A program made the translations under genes and the position numbers. Source: Chthoniobacterales bacterium (GTDB lineage Bacteria > Verrucomicrobiota > Verrucomicrobiia > Chthoniobacterales > JACTMZ01). From it: DNA of 40,682 bases. The notes beneath the pieces are model-generated. The model saw only the letters and a program-made list of their open reading frames with translations. It had not been told where the DNA came from and did no database searches. The DNA is taken from the NCBI GenBank assembly GCA_021463515.1, contig JAJTYZ010000015.1:1-40682 (forward strand), read 5' to 3'. Positions 24,446 to 34,647 of this stretch are shown here, piece after piece; positions within the stretch are counted from its first letter, which is position 1; every line of letters starts with the position of its first letter.

Positions 24446-25672
24446 TTAAACCACGGGTTTCACAAGGGCGAGTACGCCGCGTAAAATTTCTGCCGCTTCC
24501 TCACATTCTTGGGCTGACACATTGAGAGGCGGGAGTAAGCGGATGGTTTTTTCACCGGCGGGCGCGACAAGAAGACCGGCTTCTATGAGCCGCCGCGTAA
24601 GACGTAAAGCCGGGGTGCCGCTTTCATTCTCCGCAGGTGCGAAGTCTGCAATTTCAATGCCAATGAGCAGACCCGCGCCACGAACATCACGGACGAGAGG
24701 TAAACCTTTTACAGCATCTATAAGCTGTGCGCCCCGCTCGCGGGCGTTGGTGAGAAGGTCTTGTTCCACGATGGTGTTTAGAACCGCCAGTGCTGCTGTA
24801 CAAATTAAGGGTGAGCCGCCAAAAGTCGTGGCGTGCGTACCTGGGCCCAGCAAATCAGCATAGGGTTCACGTGCCCAAAACGCACCGATAGGGACGCCGC
24901 CGCCGAGACCTTTGGCCCAGCTGATCCCATCGGGAATCGCCTCCGCCGCCCCCGTGGCATGCCATCCGCACCAATGCCCGGTACGCCCCAAGCCGCACTG
25001 AATTTCATCGTAGAGCAAAAGTAATCCGTGCGCGTTGCAAAGGTCGCGCAATCCTCGGAGAAATGCGGGATCGAGCGGACGCACGCCGCCCTCGCCTTGG
25101 AGGGGTTCGACGAGAATGGCCGCCGTGCGTTCGCTAAGCGCGGACTGTACGCTCTCCAATGTTGGCATGGCATGAACAAAGCCGCTCACGAGCGGTTCAA
25201 AACCGATCTTCACCTTTTTTTGCCCCGTGGCGGCAATGCCCGCAAGCGTGCGACCGTGGAAAGAATTTTCCAAAGTAATGATCTCATAGCGTCCGTGGGC
25301 AGAACCATGTTTGCGGGCGAGTTTGTAGAGTCCTTCGTTGGCTTCGCCGCCGCTATTGCAAAAAAAGATTTTGCCCGGAATGTCTATGAGTTGGTTGAGA
25401 AGTGCTGCGAGTTCTCCTTGCGGGCGTGTGTAAAAAAGATTCGACGTGTGCAGGAGCGTGGCTGCTTGTTCGGCGAGAGCTTTTTGCAGGGCAGCAGGTG
25501 CATGACCAAGGGAACACGCCGCAATGCCTGCCGCAAAATCAAGATAAGCCCGTCCATTTTCATCCCACACCCGAACTCCCGCACCACGGGCGAGAGTCAA
25601 AGGAAGACGCCCGTAGGATGGAATGACGTTGCGCTGATAAAGCTCTAATGTAGTGGCAGATTGTGTCGGCAT
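24446..25672 (-). CDS. argD: Acetylornithine aminotransferase
   Basis: A PLP-dependent class III aminotransferase making N-acetylornithine from the semialdehyde. 408 residues from the ATG at 25672 (MPTQSATTLELYQ). Motifs: FFCNSGGEANEGLYKLAR, ENSFHGRTLA, VEPLQGEGGVRP, LLYDEIQCGLGRTG (Asp222 contacts the PLP ring N) and the Schiff-base Lys254 in SWAKGLGGG. The open frame can be read from a TTG at 25714, but the extension lacks family similarity. It heads the argD-argF unit, which is 57 bases after the upstream membrane-protein gene. Confidence 0.95.
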   Translation of the reverse strand: MPTQSATTLELYQRNVIPSYGRLPLTLARGAGVRVWDENGRAYLDFAAGIAACSLGHAPAALQKALAEQAATLLHTSNLFYTRPQGELAALLNQLIDIPGKIFFCNSGGEANEGLYKLARKHGSAHGRYEIITLENSFHGRTLAGIAATGQKKVKIGFEPLVSGFVHAMPTLESVQSALSERTAAILVEPLQGEGGVRPLDPAFLRGLRDLCNAHGLLLLYDEIQCGLGRTGHWCGWHATGAAEAIPDGISWAKGLGGGVPIGAFWAREPYADLLGPGTHATTFGGSPLICTAALAVLNTIVEQDLLTNARERGAQLIDAVKGLPLVRDVRGAGLLIGIEIADFAPAENESGTPALRLTRRLIEAGLLVAPAGEKTIRLLPPLNVSAQECEEAAEILRGVLALVKPVV

Positions 25673-25729
25673 GGAAAGGAGGATGTTAAACGACAAAAGG
25701 CACCTTTCCTGCAAGGAAATGACGAAAAA

Positions 25730-27295
25730 TTATGGCGCGACGTGAGGAAGTGAATCGCTTTCGCGCTTGAGAATTGTGAGGCCGTGAAGCCGTAGCGCAG
25801 GGAGAAAATGATTCTCCGAAGCATAGCGCGTGATGGCACCTTGCGAATCGAAGATATCAGGTCGGCTCATAACGATGATGCGAGGCGGAAGTTTGAAACG
25901 AATGCTGTCCCACGAGGGGCTTTGCATGGCCCAAGCGCGCCCGGGAGATTCAGTCATGGAAACGGGTATGAAATAAATAAACGCCGCTCCTGCATCAGCG
26001 GCCCACCAAACTTCTTTGTTTTCACGCAGAGCTGCGGCAGCCAACAACGCTGCGGCACGATGATCATTCTTGGCGAACTTTTGTTGCCATCGAAGATTTA
26101 ATCCCGAGAAAAGCCAAAGTACGGGAATTGCCACGGTAACGACACGCAATAAAAGTGATTTCTGCTCGAACGTCGCAAGAATGATGGCCGCAAGAGCGAT
26201 TACAAGCGCAGGTAAAAGAGGGATGAAATCACGCGGCGTAGGGCGTTGTTCAAGAATAAGGAATACGACAAGCAAAAGAGCGCAGGGCAAGGCGAGTCCG
26301 CAAAACCACGCCAGAAGATGCCGGCGTTTTGCATGACGTAGCACTTGGCGAAATGCAAAAATGCCCAGAAGCCCGAGGCAGATGGCGAGGGGCAGCATCA
26401 TGGGCAAACTCCGAATCATCGAGCGAAGTGGTGACATCCGCAGCTCCAGGCGTCCGGGCCCAAAGCCGGAGAACCCAAGAAATTCGTAGCCTAAATAAAT
26501 CAGACCTTGTGCGAATTGTTTGAGTCCGGCGTCTCCGGGAGAAAATCCGGGCCAGACCAAAAGTTGGTAAGCAAGTAGGAGAATGAGGAGGATGGGCAGG
26601 AGAGTGGCGACGACGCGAGGCAACGCGGGAGTATGGGATGGCTGTGATGAAGAAATACGCAGCCATGCGAACGCGAGGACGAAGCCGCTTGCCCACACCA
26701 TGGAAGTCCATCCCGCCCCGAAGAGAAGGACAATGGCAATACACGCACCCCACAGTGCGATAGGAGCTTCACGGGAGGATGCGGATGTTGAGGCGAACGT
26801 ACCGCGTACGAGAACGGCAATGAGCCAAGTCGCCGCAGCATACTGCATGAGGTAGGGGCGAGCTTCATCAAGGTAGAGCCACACGGCGGGATTGACGATG
26901 GTGAGGAGGCAGGCTGTCAGCGCGAGTTTTGGACGATGTCGAAGAAGGATGAGAAACGCAAGTTGGGCCAGGACGAGCCATGGTAGGTTGGACGCTCGCA
27001 TGGCCCATTCACTGCTGCCGGCAACTTTGTTCCATGTGAAAAGGCCCGTATGGTAGAGCGGTGCTTGCAACACCGGCGTTCCAATGGTTTTTGCAAAATG
27101 CCATGCCATATCCACGCCCGGCACGATCGCAACGAGCAGGGACATGGCTTCGTCCGATCCGTAACTTTGCGCTGTAATGGCGACGACACCGATGGCTAAG
27201 GAAGCTGCCACCACCGCAAAAATCATGACCCGCGAGAGAGGGTGCTCTCCCATGGAGGGCGGACTCTGCGTTGGGTGGTTCGCCGGGTCAGACAC
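25730..27295 (-). CDS. Polytopic membrane protein, GT-C glycosyltransferase-like
   Basis: 521 residues with a short polar N-terminus, about 10-11 transmembrane segments and a C-terminal soluble domain (about 420-521). The acidic SYGSDEAMS motif in the first periplasmic loop (about 44-52) and the overall layout (many helices, then a periplasmic tail) resemble ArnT/PMT-type GT-C glycosyltransferases that use lipid-linked sugars. No decisive motif beyond that is visible. The start is GTG at 27295 or ATG at 27253 (MGEHPLSRVMIF). It is divergent from the DUF192 gene and precedes argD on the same strand. Confidence 0.65.
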   Translation of the reverse strand: MSDPANHPTQSPPSMGEHPLSRVMIFAVVAASLAIGVVAITAQSYGSDEAMSLLVAIVPGVDMAWHFAKTIGTPVLQAPLYHTGLFTWNKVAGSSEWAMRASNLPWLVLAQLAFLILLRHRPKLALTACLLTIVNPAVWLYLDEARPYLMQYAAATWLIAVLVRGTFASTSASSREAPIALWGACIAIVLLFGAGWTSMVWASGFVLAFAWLRISSSQPSHTPALPRVVATLLPILLILLLAYQLLVWPGFSPGDAGLKQFAQGLIYLGYEFLGFSGFGPGRLELRMSPLRSMIRSLPMMLPLAICLGLLGIFAFRQVLRHAKRRHLLAWFCGLALPCALLLVVFLILEQRPTPRDFIPLLPALVIALAAIILATFEQKSLLLRVVTVAIPVLWLFSGLNLRWQQKFAKNDHRAAALLAAAALRENKEVWWAADAGAAFIYFIPVSMTESPGRAWAMQSPSWDSIRFKLPPRIIVMSRPDIFDSQGAITRYASENHFLPALRLHGLTILKRESDSLPHVAP

Positions 27296-27378
27296 AGGCG
27301 TAATTTGGACACCCTATGAGAAAATGAAAAGCAAGAACATTGCAGCACCGGCAATTTGTTTGTGGTATTTTTGGAGAA

Positions 27379-27855
27379 ATGAATAAGAGATTTTTCGTAT
27401 GGTTTTTTATGGGAGTGTTGATTTGTCTCGCCCGCGCGGAAGGCCCGCAGCCAACGATGCCGGAACGGACGCTCACCCTCGGAGCGGCGGTGATTCAAGC
27501 GGAGGTGGCGGAGACGGAGGAGGCGCGGCGCATTGGGCTGATGAATCGCGAAAAATTGGAGGAAGGCCGTGGAATGCTTTTCGTTTTTTCCCAGCCGCAG
27601 CCTATGGCGTTTTGGATGAAAAATACCCTCGTGCCCCTTTCCATTGCTTACATCAATGCCGCTGGCGTGATCCGCGAAATTCATGACATGCGCCCGTTGG
27701 ATGAAACCGCCGTGCCGAGTGCGTTCGGCGACATTCTCTACGCTCTGGAAGTTCCGCAAGGATGGTTCGCACGAAATAAAGTTTTGCCCGGTGATCGTGT
27801 GGGTGGATTGCCGAATGTGAAGTTTTCCCAGGGGGCACGGGTGCCTCGCCCATGA
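27379..27855 (+). CDS. DUF192 secreted protein
   Basis: 158 residues from the ATG at 27379, preceded by GGAGA; an upstream in-frame ATG at 27340 gives a non-signal-like extension. A signal peptide (MNKRFFVWFFMGVLICLARA) is followed by the DUF192 fold: AEVAETEEARRIGLMNREKLEEGRGMLFVF, MAFWMKNTLVPLSIAYI, IREIHDMRPLDE and YALEVPQGWFARNKVLPGD. DUF192 proteins are small exported proteins of unknown role. The last residues (QGARVPRP) and stop are encoded by a GGGGGCACGGG-type stretch that looks like part of the adjoining repeat, so the C-terminus may be recently altered. Confidence 0.88.
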   Translation: MNKRFFVWFFMGVLICLARAEGPQPTMPERTLTLGAAVIQAEVAETEEARRIGLMNREKLEEGRGMLFVFSQPQPMAFWMKNTLVPLSIAYINAAGVIREIHDMRPLDETAVPSAFGDILYALEVPQGWFARNKVLPGDRVGGLPNVKFSQGARVPRP

Positions 27856-27861
27856 TTGATT

Positions 27862-28012
27862 TTTCGAACACAGGCGAGACGCCTGTGCCTCTTGATTTTT
27901 TTCGCGAGATGTTAGCTCGACGTACCCTTATGATGCACGTTGTAGAGCGTAGCAAAAAAACGTAGAACGAGATTTTCGACTCGTTTCCCTTGCCATGCCA
28001 CTCCATTTTCCT
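27862..28012. repeat. Dispersed bipartite hairpin repeat, family 1, copy 2
   Basis: Module A is CACAGGCG-AGA-CGCCTGTG (27869-27887) plus a T-run. Module B is CGTAG then AACGAG (27966-27971)...CTCGTT (27980-27985), then TCCCTT and CACTCCA. Order and orientation match 8818-8932, with a longer spacer between modules. The rest of the 305-base gene-free gap (27856-28160) shows only an ACGAAA-TTTTT-TTTCGT hairpin (28054-28070) and no clear coding or RNA gene. Confidence 0.7.
27869..27902 (+). terminator. Likely intrinsic terminator after DUF192 gene
   Basis: An 8-base GC-rich stem (CACAGGCG/CGCCTGTG, 3-base loop) is followed within 8 bases by seven T residues (27896-27902), 14 bases after the DUF192 stop. 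It is made from module A of repeat family 1. Confidence 0.55.
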
Positions 28013-28160
28013 ACGAGAGTAACGACGCCTTGCTTCGAAAACTCTATCGTACAACGAAATTTTTTTTCGTAAGAATGAAAAACGGTATTGCCATTGTGCC
28101 TGCCGTCATTAACCTCTGCACCGCTCGTTCCAAAACGGCGACGTACTTTTTGCAAACCGG

Positions 28161-28814
28161 ATGTCTAATTTTTTCCCACGCTGGGCCAATTGGGTTCCTC
28201 TCAAGCTCCTGCTAATTGCAGTGGTTTTGACGACGGTTCTCACGGGTGGGGTGTGGTATTATTTTACGCCGAAGTACACGCGTGTGGGTTACATGCCGGA
28301 TCAGCCGGTGCCATTTTCGCACTCGATTCACGTGGAGCAGCTCGGCATGGATTGTCGTTATTGCCACAGCTTCGTCGAGGTATCGGGGCATTCTAATGTG
28401 CCGGATACGCAGACGTGTATGGCGTGTCACTCGCAGATTAAATCCACGAGTCCGAAGCTCGCTGCCGTTCGTGCAAGTTGGGAATCGGGATCACCTGTTC
28501 AATGGGTGCGCATCCATAAAGCACCCGACTATGTTTATTTTAACCACGCCGTTCATGTGAATCGTGGCGTGAGCTGCTTTAGCTGTCATGGCCAGATCAA
28601 CAACATGACGACCGTCTGGCAGGCAGAGCCGCAGAGCATGGCGTGGTGTTTGGAATGTCACCGCGCGCCTGAAAAGTTTTTGCGGCCACCGAGCGAAATC
28701 TATAATCTCAACTGGCGCCCTGCTTCCGCCGCGCAACAGCTGGCGATGGGCACGCAGTTTAAGAAAGAATGGAATATCAACCCTCCGCTCACCTGCGGCG
28801 GATGCCACCGATAG
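28161..28814 (+). CDS. actA: ACIII subunit ActA, pentahaem cytochrome c
   Basis: 217 residues. One N-terminal membrane anchor (about 13-34) and five CxxCH haem sites at C65, C86, C139, C163 and C212, the pentahaem pattern of ActA in alternative complex III (quinol:cytochrome c/HiPIP oxidoreductase). It should sit on the periplasmic face and collect electrons for delivery to ActE or the oxidase. Several other His residues (H53, H57, H129 and H132) may be distal ligands. It is the first gene of the act-cco unit, 1 base before actB; the promoter must lie in 27856-28160. Confidence 0.95.
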   Translation: MSNFFPRWANWVPLKLLLIAVVLTTVLTGGVWYYFTPKYTRVGYMPDQPVPFSHSIHVEQLGMDCRYCHSFVEVSGHSNVPDTQTCMACHSQIKSTSPKLAAVRASWESGSPVQWVRIHKAPDYVYFNHAVHVNRGVSCFSCHGQINNMTTVWQAEPQSMAWCLECHRAPEKFLRPPSEIYNLNWRPASAAQQLAMGTQFKKEWNINPPLTCGGCHR

Positions 28815-28815
28815 A

Positions 28816-31800
28816 ATGCAACGAATTCTCCCACATCCCGAACGTCCCGAGCGGCCCACAATCTGGCGCAGCTTAGACGAGCTGGCTTCCACGCCTGACT
28901 TCGTCGAGAAACTCGAGCGGGAGTTTCCCGATGGTGCTGCGGAATGGGAAGGCGGAGAAATGTCGCGCCGCAATTTTCTTCAGCTCATGGGTGCGTCCAT
29001 GGCATTGGCGGGTGTGGGCCTGAGTGGATGCCGCCGCCCCGAAGCCTACCTCGTGCCGTTCACCAACAGCGTGGAGTGGACGATCCCGGGCAAATTCCTT
29101 TATTACGCCACGGCGCAGCCACGGCGTCATGGCGCGATGCCACTTATTGCCACGACGAGCGATGGACGCCCAACCAAGATTGAAGGCAACCCGCTGCATC
29201 CGATTAGCAACGGTTCGACCGACGGTTTTGCGCAGGCTTCCGTGCTGGACCTTTATGATCCGAATCGCTCTAAAAACTTTTTGCGTGATGGAAAATCGGC
29301 GACCGAAGCTGTTTTTGGAGCAGCCTTGGATAAAATTCGCGAGTCTTCCGCTGCGGATGCCGGTGCGGGATTGGCATTCCTCGTGGAACGTTCCGATTCT
29401 CCCACACGTGACCGCCTCCTAGCGCAGTTGCGCCAGAAATTTCCTCAATTGCTTTGGGCTGAATACGAGCCGCTGGGTGCGGAGGGTGCAGAAGCTGCCG
29501 CAACGGCGAGTTTTGGTGCAGGCATTGTTGCCGCGGCGGATTTCAGCCGTGCCGATAAGGTGCTGGCCGTAGATAGCGATTTTCTTAACGCCTCGTTTGG
29601 CGGCATTGAACAAGTCCGTGCGTTTTTTGCGCGTCGTCGCATTAGCGATCCAGGGCAGCCCATGAATCGGCTTTATGTGGCAGAAACGCATTATTCCTCC
29701 ACGGGCGGCATGGCCGATCACCGCGTGCGCATCAAACCTTCCGAAGTCGGTGCTTTCCTGCGTGCTTTGGCAGAAAAAGTTGCGGGACTTACCGGCGATG
29801 CGGCTTTGACCTCGGTCATTTCGGCGTTTCCAGCAGGGGCCGTTTCGGTGGATGCCGATTGGATTACCGAATGTGCCAAAGATTTAGCGGCGTCCAATGG
29901 TAAGAGCCTCGTGGTCGTTGGAGGCCAACATCCCGCTTCCGTTCATGCCCTCGTACTCGCCATCAACAACGCCCTCGGCGCCAATGGTTCGACCTTGCAT
30001 GGCGTCGCGGTGAAACGTCCGCAACGGGCGACCATCGCGGAACTGGCAGAAGCCATCAAATCCGGTCGCGTGAAGAATCTTTTTATTCTCGGCGGCAATC
30101 CTGTTTACAACGCTCCGGCGAATTTGAACTTTGCGGAATTGCTTAAATCCGTTCCGCTTTCCGTGCGGCTTGGGATGCACGAAGATGAAACTTCGGCCCT
30201 CTCAAAATGGCATGTTCCCCAGGCGCATTACCTCGAAAGCTGGAGTGATGCCCGCAGTTCCGATGGCACGATTTGCGCTGTGCAGCCCATGATTCTTCCG
30301 CTTTGGAATGGTGTGAACGAATTGGAAATTCTCAACCGCCTCGCCGGAAATCCCGAGCCCATTGGCCCGCAGCTTGTCCGCGACACTTTCGCAACGGTCG
30401 CTCGCGGGAGTGGTGATTTGGAAACGCAATGGAAAGAGTTTTTGCGTCAGGGTTTTCTCCCTTCTACCGCTTGGCCCGAGGCCGCTTTGAATTTCAATGC
30501 CGCTGGTGCTGCGGAACTTGCCGCATCCCATCCGAAGAGGGCATCGGAGGGGCTGGAGGTCGCTTTTATCCCAAGCAATTCTTTGGATGATGGCCGTTAT
30601 TCCAACAATGGCTGGTTGCAGGAAACGCCGGATTTCATGACCAAAATTACGTGGGACAATGCCGCGTTGGTCAGTCCCGCGACCGCCAAATCTCTCGGCA
30701 TCACCACCGGCGACATGGTGGCACTTTCGTCCGAAGGTCGCACGATCGAAGTGGCGGCGTTGGTTGCGCCGGGCCACGCCGATCAGGCTCTGAGCATTGC
30801 GTTGGGATATGGGCGCAAGGATGTCACGCATTTATCCGACAAAGTGGGATTTAATGCCTACCCGCTCCGCACCACGGGCGGCATGGTTTTTGCTTCCAAT
30901 GTTTCGCTTAAACGCACAGGGGCAAAGCATGGGTTTGCGGAAACGCAGACGCATCAAAGTATGGAAGGGCGTGACCTCGTGCGCGAGGGCACGGCGGAGC
31001 GTTACAAGGCAGACCCGACATTTGCGCAGACCATGGGAATGGATGGACACATCCCGCCCAATATCTCGCTTTTCACGTCGCCCAAACTCACCTCCCCGCA
31101 GCAATGGGGCATGGTCGTGGACCTCAGCCTTTGCATGGGATGCAACGCCTGCCTCGTCGCGTGTCAGGCAGAAAATAACGTTCCCATCGTCGGCAAGGAT
31201 CAAGTGAGTCGCGGACGCAACATGGCGTGGATTCGCATGGATCGCTATTTCGCGGGCGATGAGGAAAATCCTGAAGTCCTTGCACAGGCCATCATGTGCC
31301 AACATTGCGAGAATGCGACATGCGAAACGGTGTGTCCGGTGAATGCGACGGTTCACAGCGAGGACGGCCTGAATTTGATGGCTTACAACCGCTGCATTGG
31401 TACGCGGTATTGCGCAAACAACTGCCCGTGGAAAGTCCGGCGTTTCAATTTCTTCGACTACAATCAGCGTCCGCTCGATCAGCTTTATCTTGGTCCTCTG
31501 GCGAAAAAAGGCATGGCCGAGAGCCTGCAAATGTCGAAAAACCCGAACGTCACCGTTCGTATGCGTGGTGTGATGGAGAAATGCACGTACTGCATCCAGC
31601 GCATCGAAGAGGCCAAGATCACCCATTCGGTGAAGGCGGGAATGACCGATAAAGCGAAAGTTCCATTCCCCGAAGTGAAGACGGCGTGTCAGCAGGCCTG
31701 CCCCAGTGAGGCGATTATTTTTGGCGACATCAATAATCCCGAAAGCCGCGTGACGAAACTTAAGGGCGAACCGCGCAATTACGAAATGCTCAAATACCTC

Positions 31801-31956
31801 AACGAGCGTGCCCGCACGACGTATCTCGCCCGCATTAAAAACCCAAATATGCACATGCCCGGTGCTGACAAAGTTGGTTGGGCCAATGGCCATCCGCATC
31901 ATGGCGGAGGACATGGCGCACCGGCCACCCACGCGACGGAGGCGCACGGAGCTTAA
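28816..31956 (+). CDS. actB: ACIII subunit ActB, molybdopterin-like/iron-sulfur protein
   Basis: 1046 residues, a fusion typical of ActB. The N-terminus has a Tat-type signal in unusual position, [17 protein letters not shown] (RR at 51-52) after a ~48-residue cytoplasmic lead, matching 'TAT-variant-translocated' proteins. Residues ~80-750 form a molybdopterin-oxidoreductase-like domain that in ACIII holds no Mo cofactor. Residues ~760-1010 form the ferredoxin-like domain with cysteine clusters CxxCxxCxxxC (from C773), [26 protein letters not shown] and CTYC (C923)...CQQACP (C958), ligating three [4Fe-4S] and one [3Fe-4S] centres. The tail is His/Gly-rich. It passes electrons between quinol and the haems. 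Confidence 0.96.
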   Translation: MQRILPHPERPERPTIWRSLDELASTPDFVEKLEREFPDGAAEWEGGEMSRRNFLQLMGASMALAGVGLSGCRRPEAYLVPFTNSVEWTIPGKFLYYATAQPRRHGAMPLIATTSDGRPTKIEGNPLHPISNGSTDGFAQASVLDLYDPNRSKNFLRDGKSATEAVFGAALDKIRESSAADAGAGLAFLVERSDSPTRDRLLAQLRQKFPQLLWAEYEPLGAEGAEAAATASFGAGIVAAADFSRADKVLAVDSDFLNASFGGIEQVRAFFARRRISDPGQPMNRLYVAETHYSSTGGMADHRVRIKPSEVGAFLRALAEKVAGLTGDAALTSVISAFPAGAVSVDADWITECAKDLAASNGKSLVVVGGQHPASVHALVLAINNALGANGSTLHGVAVKRPQRATIAELAEAIKSGRVKNLFILGGNPVYNAPANLNFAELLKSVPLSVRLGMHEDETSALSKWHVPQAHYLESWSDARSSDGTICAVQPMILPLWNGVNELEILNRLAGNPEPIGPQLVRDTFATVARGSGDLETQWKEFLRQGFLPSTAWPEAALNFNAAGAAELAASHPKRASEGLEVAFIPSNSLDDGRYSNNGWLQETPDFMTKITWDNAALVSPATAKSLGITTGDMVALSSEGRTIEVAALVAPGHADQALSIALGYGRKDVTHLSDKVGFNAYPLRTTGGMVFASNVSLKRTGAKHGFAETQTHQSMEGRDLVREGTAERYKADPTFAQTMGMDGHIPPNISLFTSPKLTSPQQWGMVVDLSLCMGCNACLVACQAENNVPIVGKDQVSRGRNMAWIRMDRYFAGDEENPEVLAQAIMCQHCENATCETVCPVNATVHSEDGLNLMAYNRCIGTRYCANNCPWKVRRFNFFDYNQRPLDQLYLGPLAKKGMAESLQMSKNPNVTVRMRGVMEKCTYCIQRIEEAKITHSVKAGMTDKAKVPFPEVKTACQQACPSEAIIFGDINNPESRVTKLKGEPRNYEMLKYLNERARTTYLARIKNPNMHMPGADKVGWANGHPHHGGGHGAPATHATEAHGA

Positions 31957-31960
31957 TTTT

Positions 31961-33394
31961 ATGGCCGAAGGAACCGCCGTTATGGACGCCAGCAGTGCCG
32001 CCGCCAAGCGCATCGAACGTGCGCCGTTGGTAACAAACAATCGTTCGATGTCATGGATTTCGGATCGCGTGGCCTCGTGTACCGAACAACGTTGTCCACG
32101 CTGGTGGTGGATTATGTTCACCTGTACCGTATCCCTTGCGGTCGTGAGTGGACTTTGCCTCATTTATCTCATCAGTACCGGCGTGGGCGTGTGGGGTCTT
32201 AATAACCCGGTGAACTGGGCGTGGGGTATTACCAACTTCGTTTTCTGGATTGGTATTGGTCACGCGGGGACGCTCATTTCGGCGATTTTGTTTTTGGCAC
32301 GTCAAAAATGGCGCACTTCGATCAACCGTGCAGCGGAGGCGATGACGCTGTTTGCGGTGGTGTGCGCGGGTATTTTCCCCGTCGTTCACGTGGGCCGTGT
32401 TTGGATGGTTTGGTATCTCGCCCCCGTGCCGACAAACATGGGCATCTGGCAAAACTTCCGCAGCCCGTTGCTCTGGGACGTGTTTGCCGTCAGCACTTAT
32501 TTTACCGTGTCTGTGCTGTTTTGGTACACCGGCCTCATCCCCGATTTGGCGACATTGCGTGACCGTGCGACGACGAAAATACGCAAGTTTTTCTATGGCA
32601 TTGGGGCACTTGGATGGCGCGGGGGGAATCGTCAATGGAAGCACTATGAAATGGCTTACCTCATCCTCGCCGGATTAAGCACGCCACTGGTGCTTTCGGT
32701 TCACTCCGTGGTGTCATTCGACTTTGCGACATCTATTGTCCCCGGTTGGCACACCACCATTTTTCCACCTTATTTTGTGGCGGGCGCGATTTTCGGCGGT
32801 TTTGCGATGGTGCTGACCATCATGCTTCCGGCGCGAGCGATTTTTGGGCTGCATGATTTGATCACCGATGACCACGTGGACAAGATGTGCAAAATTATTT
32901 TGCTCACGGGTTCGATGGTTGGTTACGCCTACATGATGGAGTTTTTCATTGCGTGGTATGGCGGCAATCTTTTCGAGCAATATGCCTTCATTAACCGCGC
33001 CACGGGGCCTTATTGGTGGGCTTATTGGAGCATGATTTTCTGCAACGTCATCTCGCCACAGCTATTCTGGTTCCGCCGGATGCGTCGCCACGTCCTGCCG
33101 GTTTTTATCGTCTGTATGTTCGTTAACACCGGCATGTGGTTTGAGCGTTTTGTCATCATTGTTACCTCGCTTCATCGCGACTTTTTGCCCTCGAGTTGGA
33201 ACATGTTTTATCCGACCTGGGTGGACATTTGGACTTTCACGGGAACTTTTGGAATTTTCCTCACTTTGTTCCTCGTATTTCTTAGGTGGCTGCCGATGAT
33301 TTGTATTTTTGAAGTGAAAGCCGTGTTGCCGGAAGCGGACCCGCACCATGGCGATCATCACGCCACACCGGCAATTGGGGAGGGAGGGCACTGA
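31961..33394 (+). CDS. actC: ACIII subunit ActC, NrfD-like quinol-binding membrane protein
   Basis: About 477 residues from the ATG at 31961 ([17 protein letters not shown]), 4 bases after the actB stop; a longer frame from 31808 lies inside actB and is rejected. It has about ten TM helices of the NrfD/PsrC type: [26 protein letters not shown] (typical of the family) and conserved His, Asp and Glu residues in [13 protein letters not shown] and GWHTTIF. This is the quinol-oxidising, possibly proton-translocating inner-membrane subunit. The C-terminal tail is His-rich. The paralogous ActF follows later in the cluster. Confidence 0.95.
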   Translation: MAEGTAVMDASSAAAKRIERAPLVTNNRSMSWISDRVASCTEQRCPRWWWIMFTCTVSLAVVSGLCLIYLISTGVGVWGLNNPVNWAWGITNFVFWIGIGHAGTLISAILFLARQKWRTSINRAAEAMTLFAVVCAGIFPVVHVGRVWMVWYLAPVPTNMGIWQNFRSPLLWDVFAVSTYFTVSVLFWYTGLIPDLATLRDRATTKIRKFFYGIGALGWRGGNRQWKHYEMAYLILAGLSTPLVLSVHSVVSFDFATSIVPGWHTTIFPPYFVAGAIFGGFAMVLTIMLPARAIFGLHDLITDDHVDKMCKIILLTGSMVGYAYMMEFFIAWYGGNLFEQYAFINRATGPYWWAYWSMIFCNVISPQLFWFRRMRRHVLPVFIVCMFVNTGMWFERFVIIVTSLHRDFLPSSWNMFYPTWVDIWTFTGTFGIFLTLFLVFLRWLPMICIFEVKAVLPEADPHHGDHHATPAIGEGGH

Positions 33395-33395
33395 T

Positions 33396-33962
33396 ATGGA
33401 AAATATCGCAGGCAATCCTAACGCGCCACTTTATGGCATTGCGGCGGAAGTGTCTTCGGCTTCCGCGCTGTATCACGCAGCGGAACAAGTGCGTGATGCC
33501 GGTTATCGTCGCTGGGATGTGTATTCACCCTTCCCCATTCACGGCATGGATCAGGCCATGGGGCTGCGCAAGTCGTGGCTGAGTGCCCTCGTCTTTTTGG
33601 GCGGTGTGGCCGGACTTGCGACCGCCGTGATTTTGCAATTTTATCCCTCGAGCATTGAATATCCGCTCATCGTCGCGGGTAAGCCGACAAACTTTTTTAC
33701 CGTGCCCGCCTTTTTTCCCGTGATGTTTGAGCTTACGGTTCTCATATCCGCTTTCACGGCGACCTTTGGGATGATTATTTTGAATGGTCTGCCGCGTTGG
33801 CATTATCCGATTTTTAGTTGGGATCGTTTTAAGAAAGTGACCAATGATGGTTTTTTCCTCGCGATTGAGGCCAAGGACCCGCTCTTTAACCAAGAATCCA
33901 CCCGCGTGTTGCTCGAAAAAATTGGAGCAAGGCACATCACGCTCATTCACGACGACGACTGA
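33396..33962 (+). CDS. actD: ACIII subunit ActD (DUF3341)
   Basis: 188 residues from the ATG at 33396, 1 base after actC and preceded by GGGAGGG. Two central TM segments (about 60-80 and 100-125) are flanked by soluble parts. YGIAAEVSSASALYHAAEQVRDAGYRRWDVYSPFPIHGMDQAMG is the DUF3341 signature (conserved 'W-D-x-Y-S-P-F-P-I-H-G'). FFTVPAFFPVMFELTVL is also typical. ActD has no cofactor; it anchors the complex in the membrane. Start-site choice is set by the strong ribosome-binding site and the family N-terminus. Confidence 0.94.
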   Translation: MENIAGNPNAPLYGIAAEVSSASALYHAAEQVRDAGYRRWDVYSPFPIHGMDQAMGLRKSWLSALVFLGGVAGLATAVILQFYPSSIEYPLIVAGKPTNFFTVPAFFPVMFELTVLISAFTATFGMIILNGLPRWHYPIFSWDRFKKVTNDGFFLAIEAKDPLFNQESTRVLLEKIGARHITLIHDDD

Positions 33963-33963
33963 T

Positions 33964-34647
33964 ATGCTGCGCACTTTTTTTATCGTTCTTGGGTTGTCTC
34001 TCGTCCTCCTTGTGGCCGTGACCGGACTGCGTGGACAAAAGGGCAAAAAGACGCCGATTGAAATTTTTCCCGACATGGATCATCAGCCCAAGGTCAAATC
34101 GCAGGTGCCGAGCGGCTTTTTTGCGGACTTCCGAGGCGACCGTCTTCCTGTCTCCGGCACCGTGCCGATGGGTTATGCGATGCCGGTTTCCAAGGAAGAC
34201 CCGCTTCCTGATGATGGGAAATATGCGACGGTGCAATTTTCGTCCGGCACGTCCTATGAGGACACCGGACGTTTTGGCGACCATTGGGGAACGGGTATTC
34301 CGATTCCTGTCACGGCGGAGCTGATGCAGCGGGGGGGTGAGCGTTACATGATTTTCTGCGCTGTGTGTCACGGAACCTCGGGCGCGGGCAATGGCGTGGC
34401 CGGACAATACGGCATGGCGGCCATTGCCAGCTACCATCAGGATCGCTTGCGTACGATGTCCGATGGCGAAATTTTCAATACCATCACGCATGGCAAAAAC
34501 ACGATGCTTGGTTATGGTGGGAAAATTCCGCTGAATGACCGTTGGGCCATCGTGGCTTATGTGCGGGCTTTGCAATTGTCTCAGAATGCCACCATGGCGG
34601 ATGTTCCGCCTGAAAAACGGGCGAAATTGGAGGCGGTGAAACCATGA
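33964..34647 (+). CDS. actE: ACIII subunit ActE, monohaem cytochrome c
   Basis: 227 residues from the ATG at 33964, 1 base after actD. A hydrophobic N-terminus (about 4-22) precedes a periplasmic class I cytochrome c domain with one haem site, CAVCH (C132, C135, H136). Likely distal Met candidates lie around TMLGYGGKIP. ActE delivers electrons from ActA to the acceptor, here probably the downstream cbb3-type oxidase. The stop overlaps the actF ATG (ATGA). Upstream residues N-terminal to the haem domain (MDHQPKVKSQVPSG) match ActE family sequences. Confidence 0.94.
   Translation: MLRTFFIVLGLSLVLLVAVTGLRGQKGKKTPIEIFPDMDHQPKVKSQVPSGFFADFRGDRLPVSGTVPMGYAMPVSKEDPLPDDGKYATVQFSSGTSYEDTGRFGDHWGTGIPIPVTAELMQRGGERYMIFCAVCHGTSGAGNGVAGQYGMAAIASYHQDRLRTMSDGEIFNTITHGKNTMLGYGGKIPLNDRWAIVAYVRALQLSQNATMADVPPEKRAKLEAVKP

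Noticed and set aside
27856-28160. FNR-type site for the act-cco operon
   Set aside because: No TTGAT-N4-ATCAA palindrome; only isolated TTGAT words were found.
30832-32163. 443-codon minus-strand open frame
   Set aside because: It lies opposite actB and actC, which are strongly conserved; its product is Arg/His-rich with no domain, as expected of a shadow frame.
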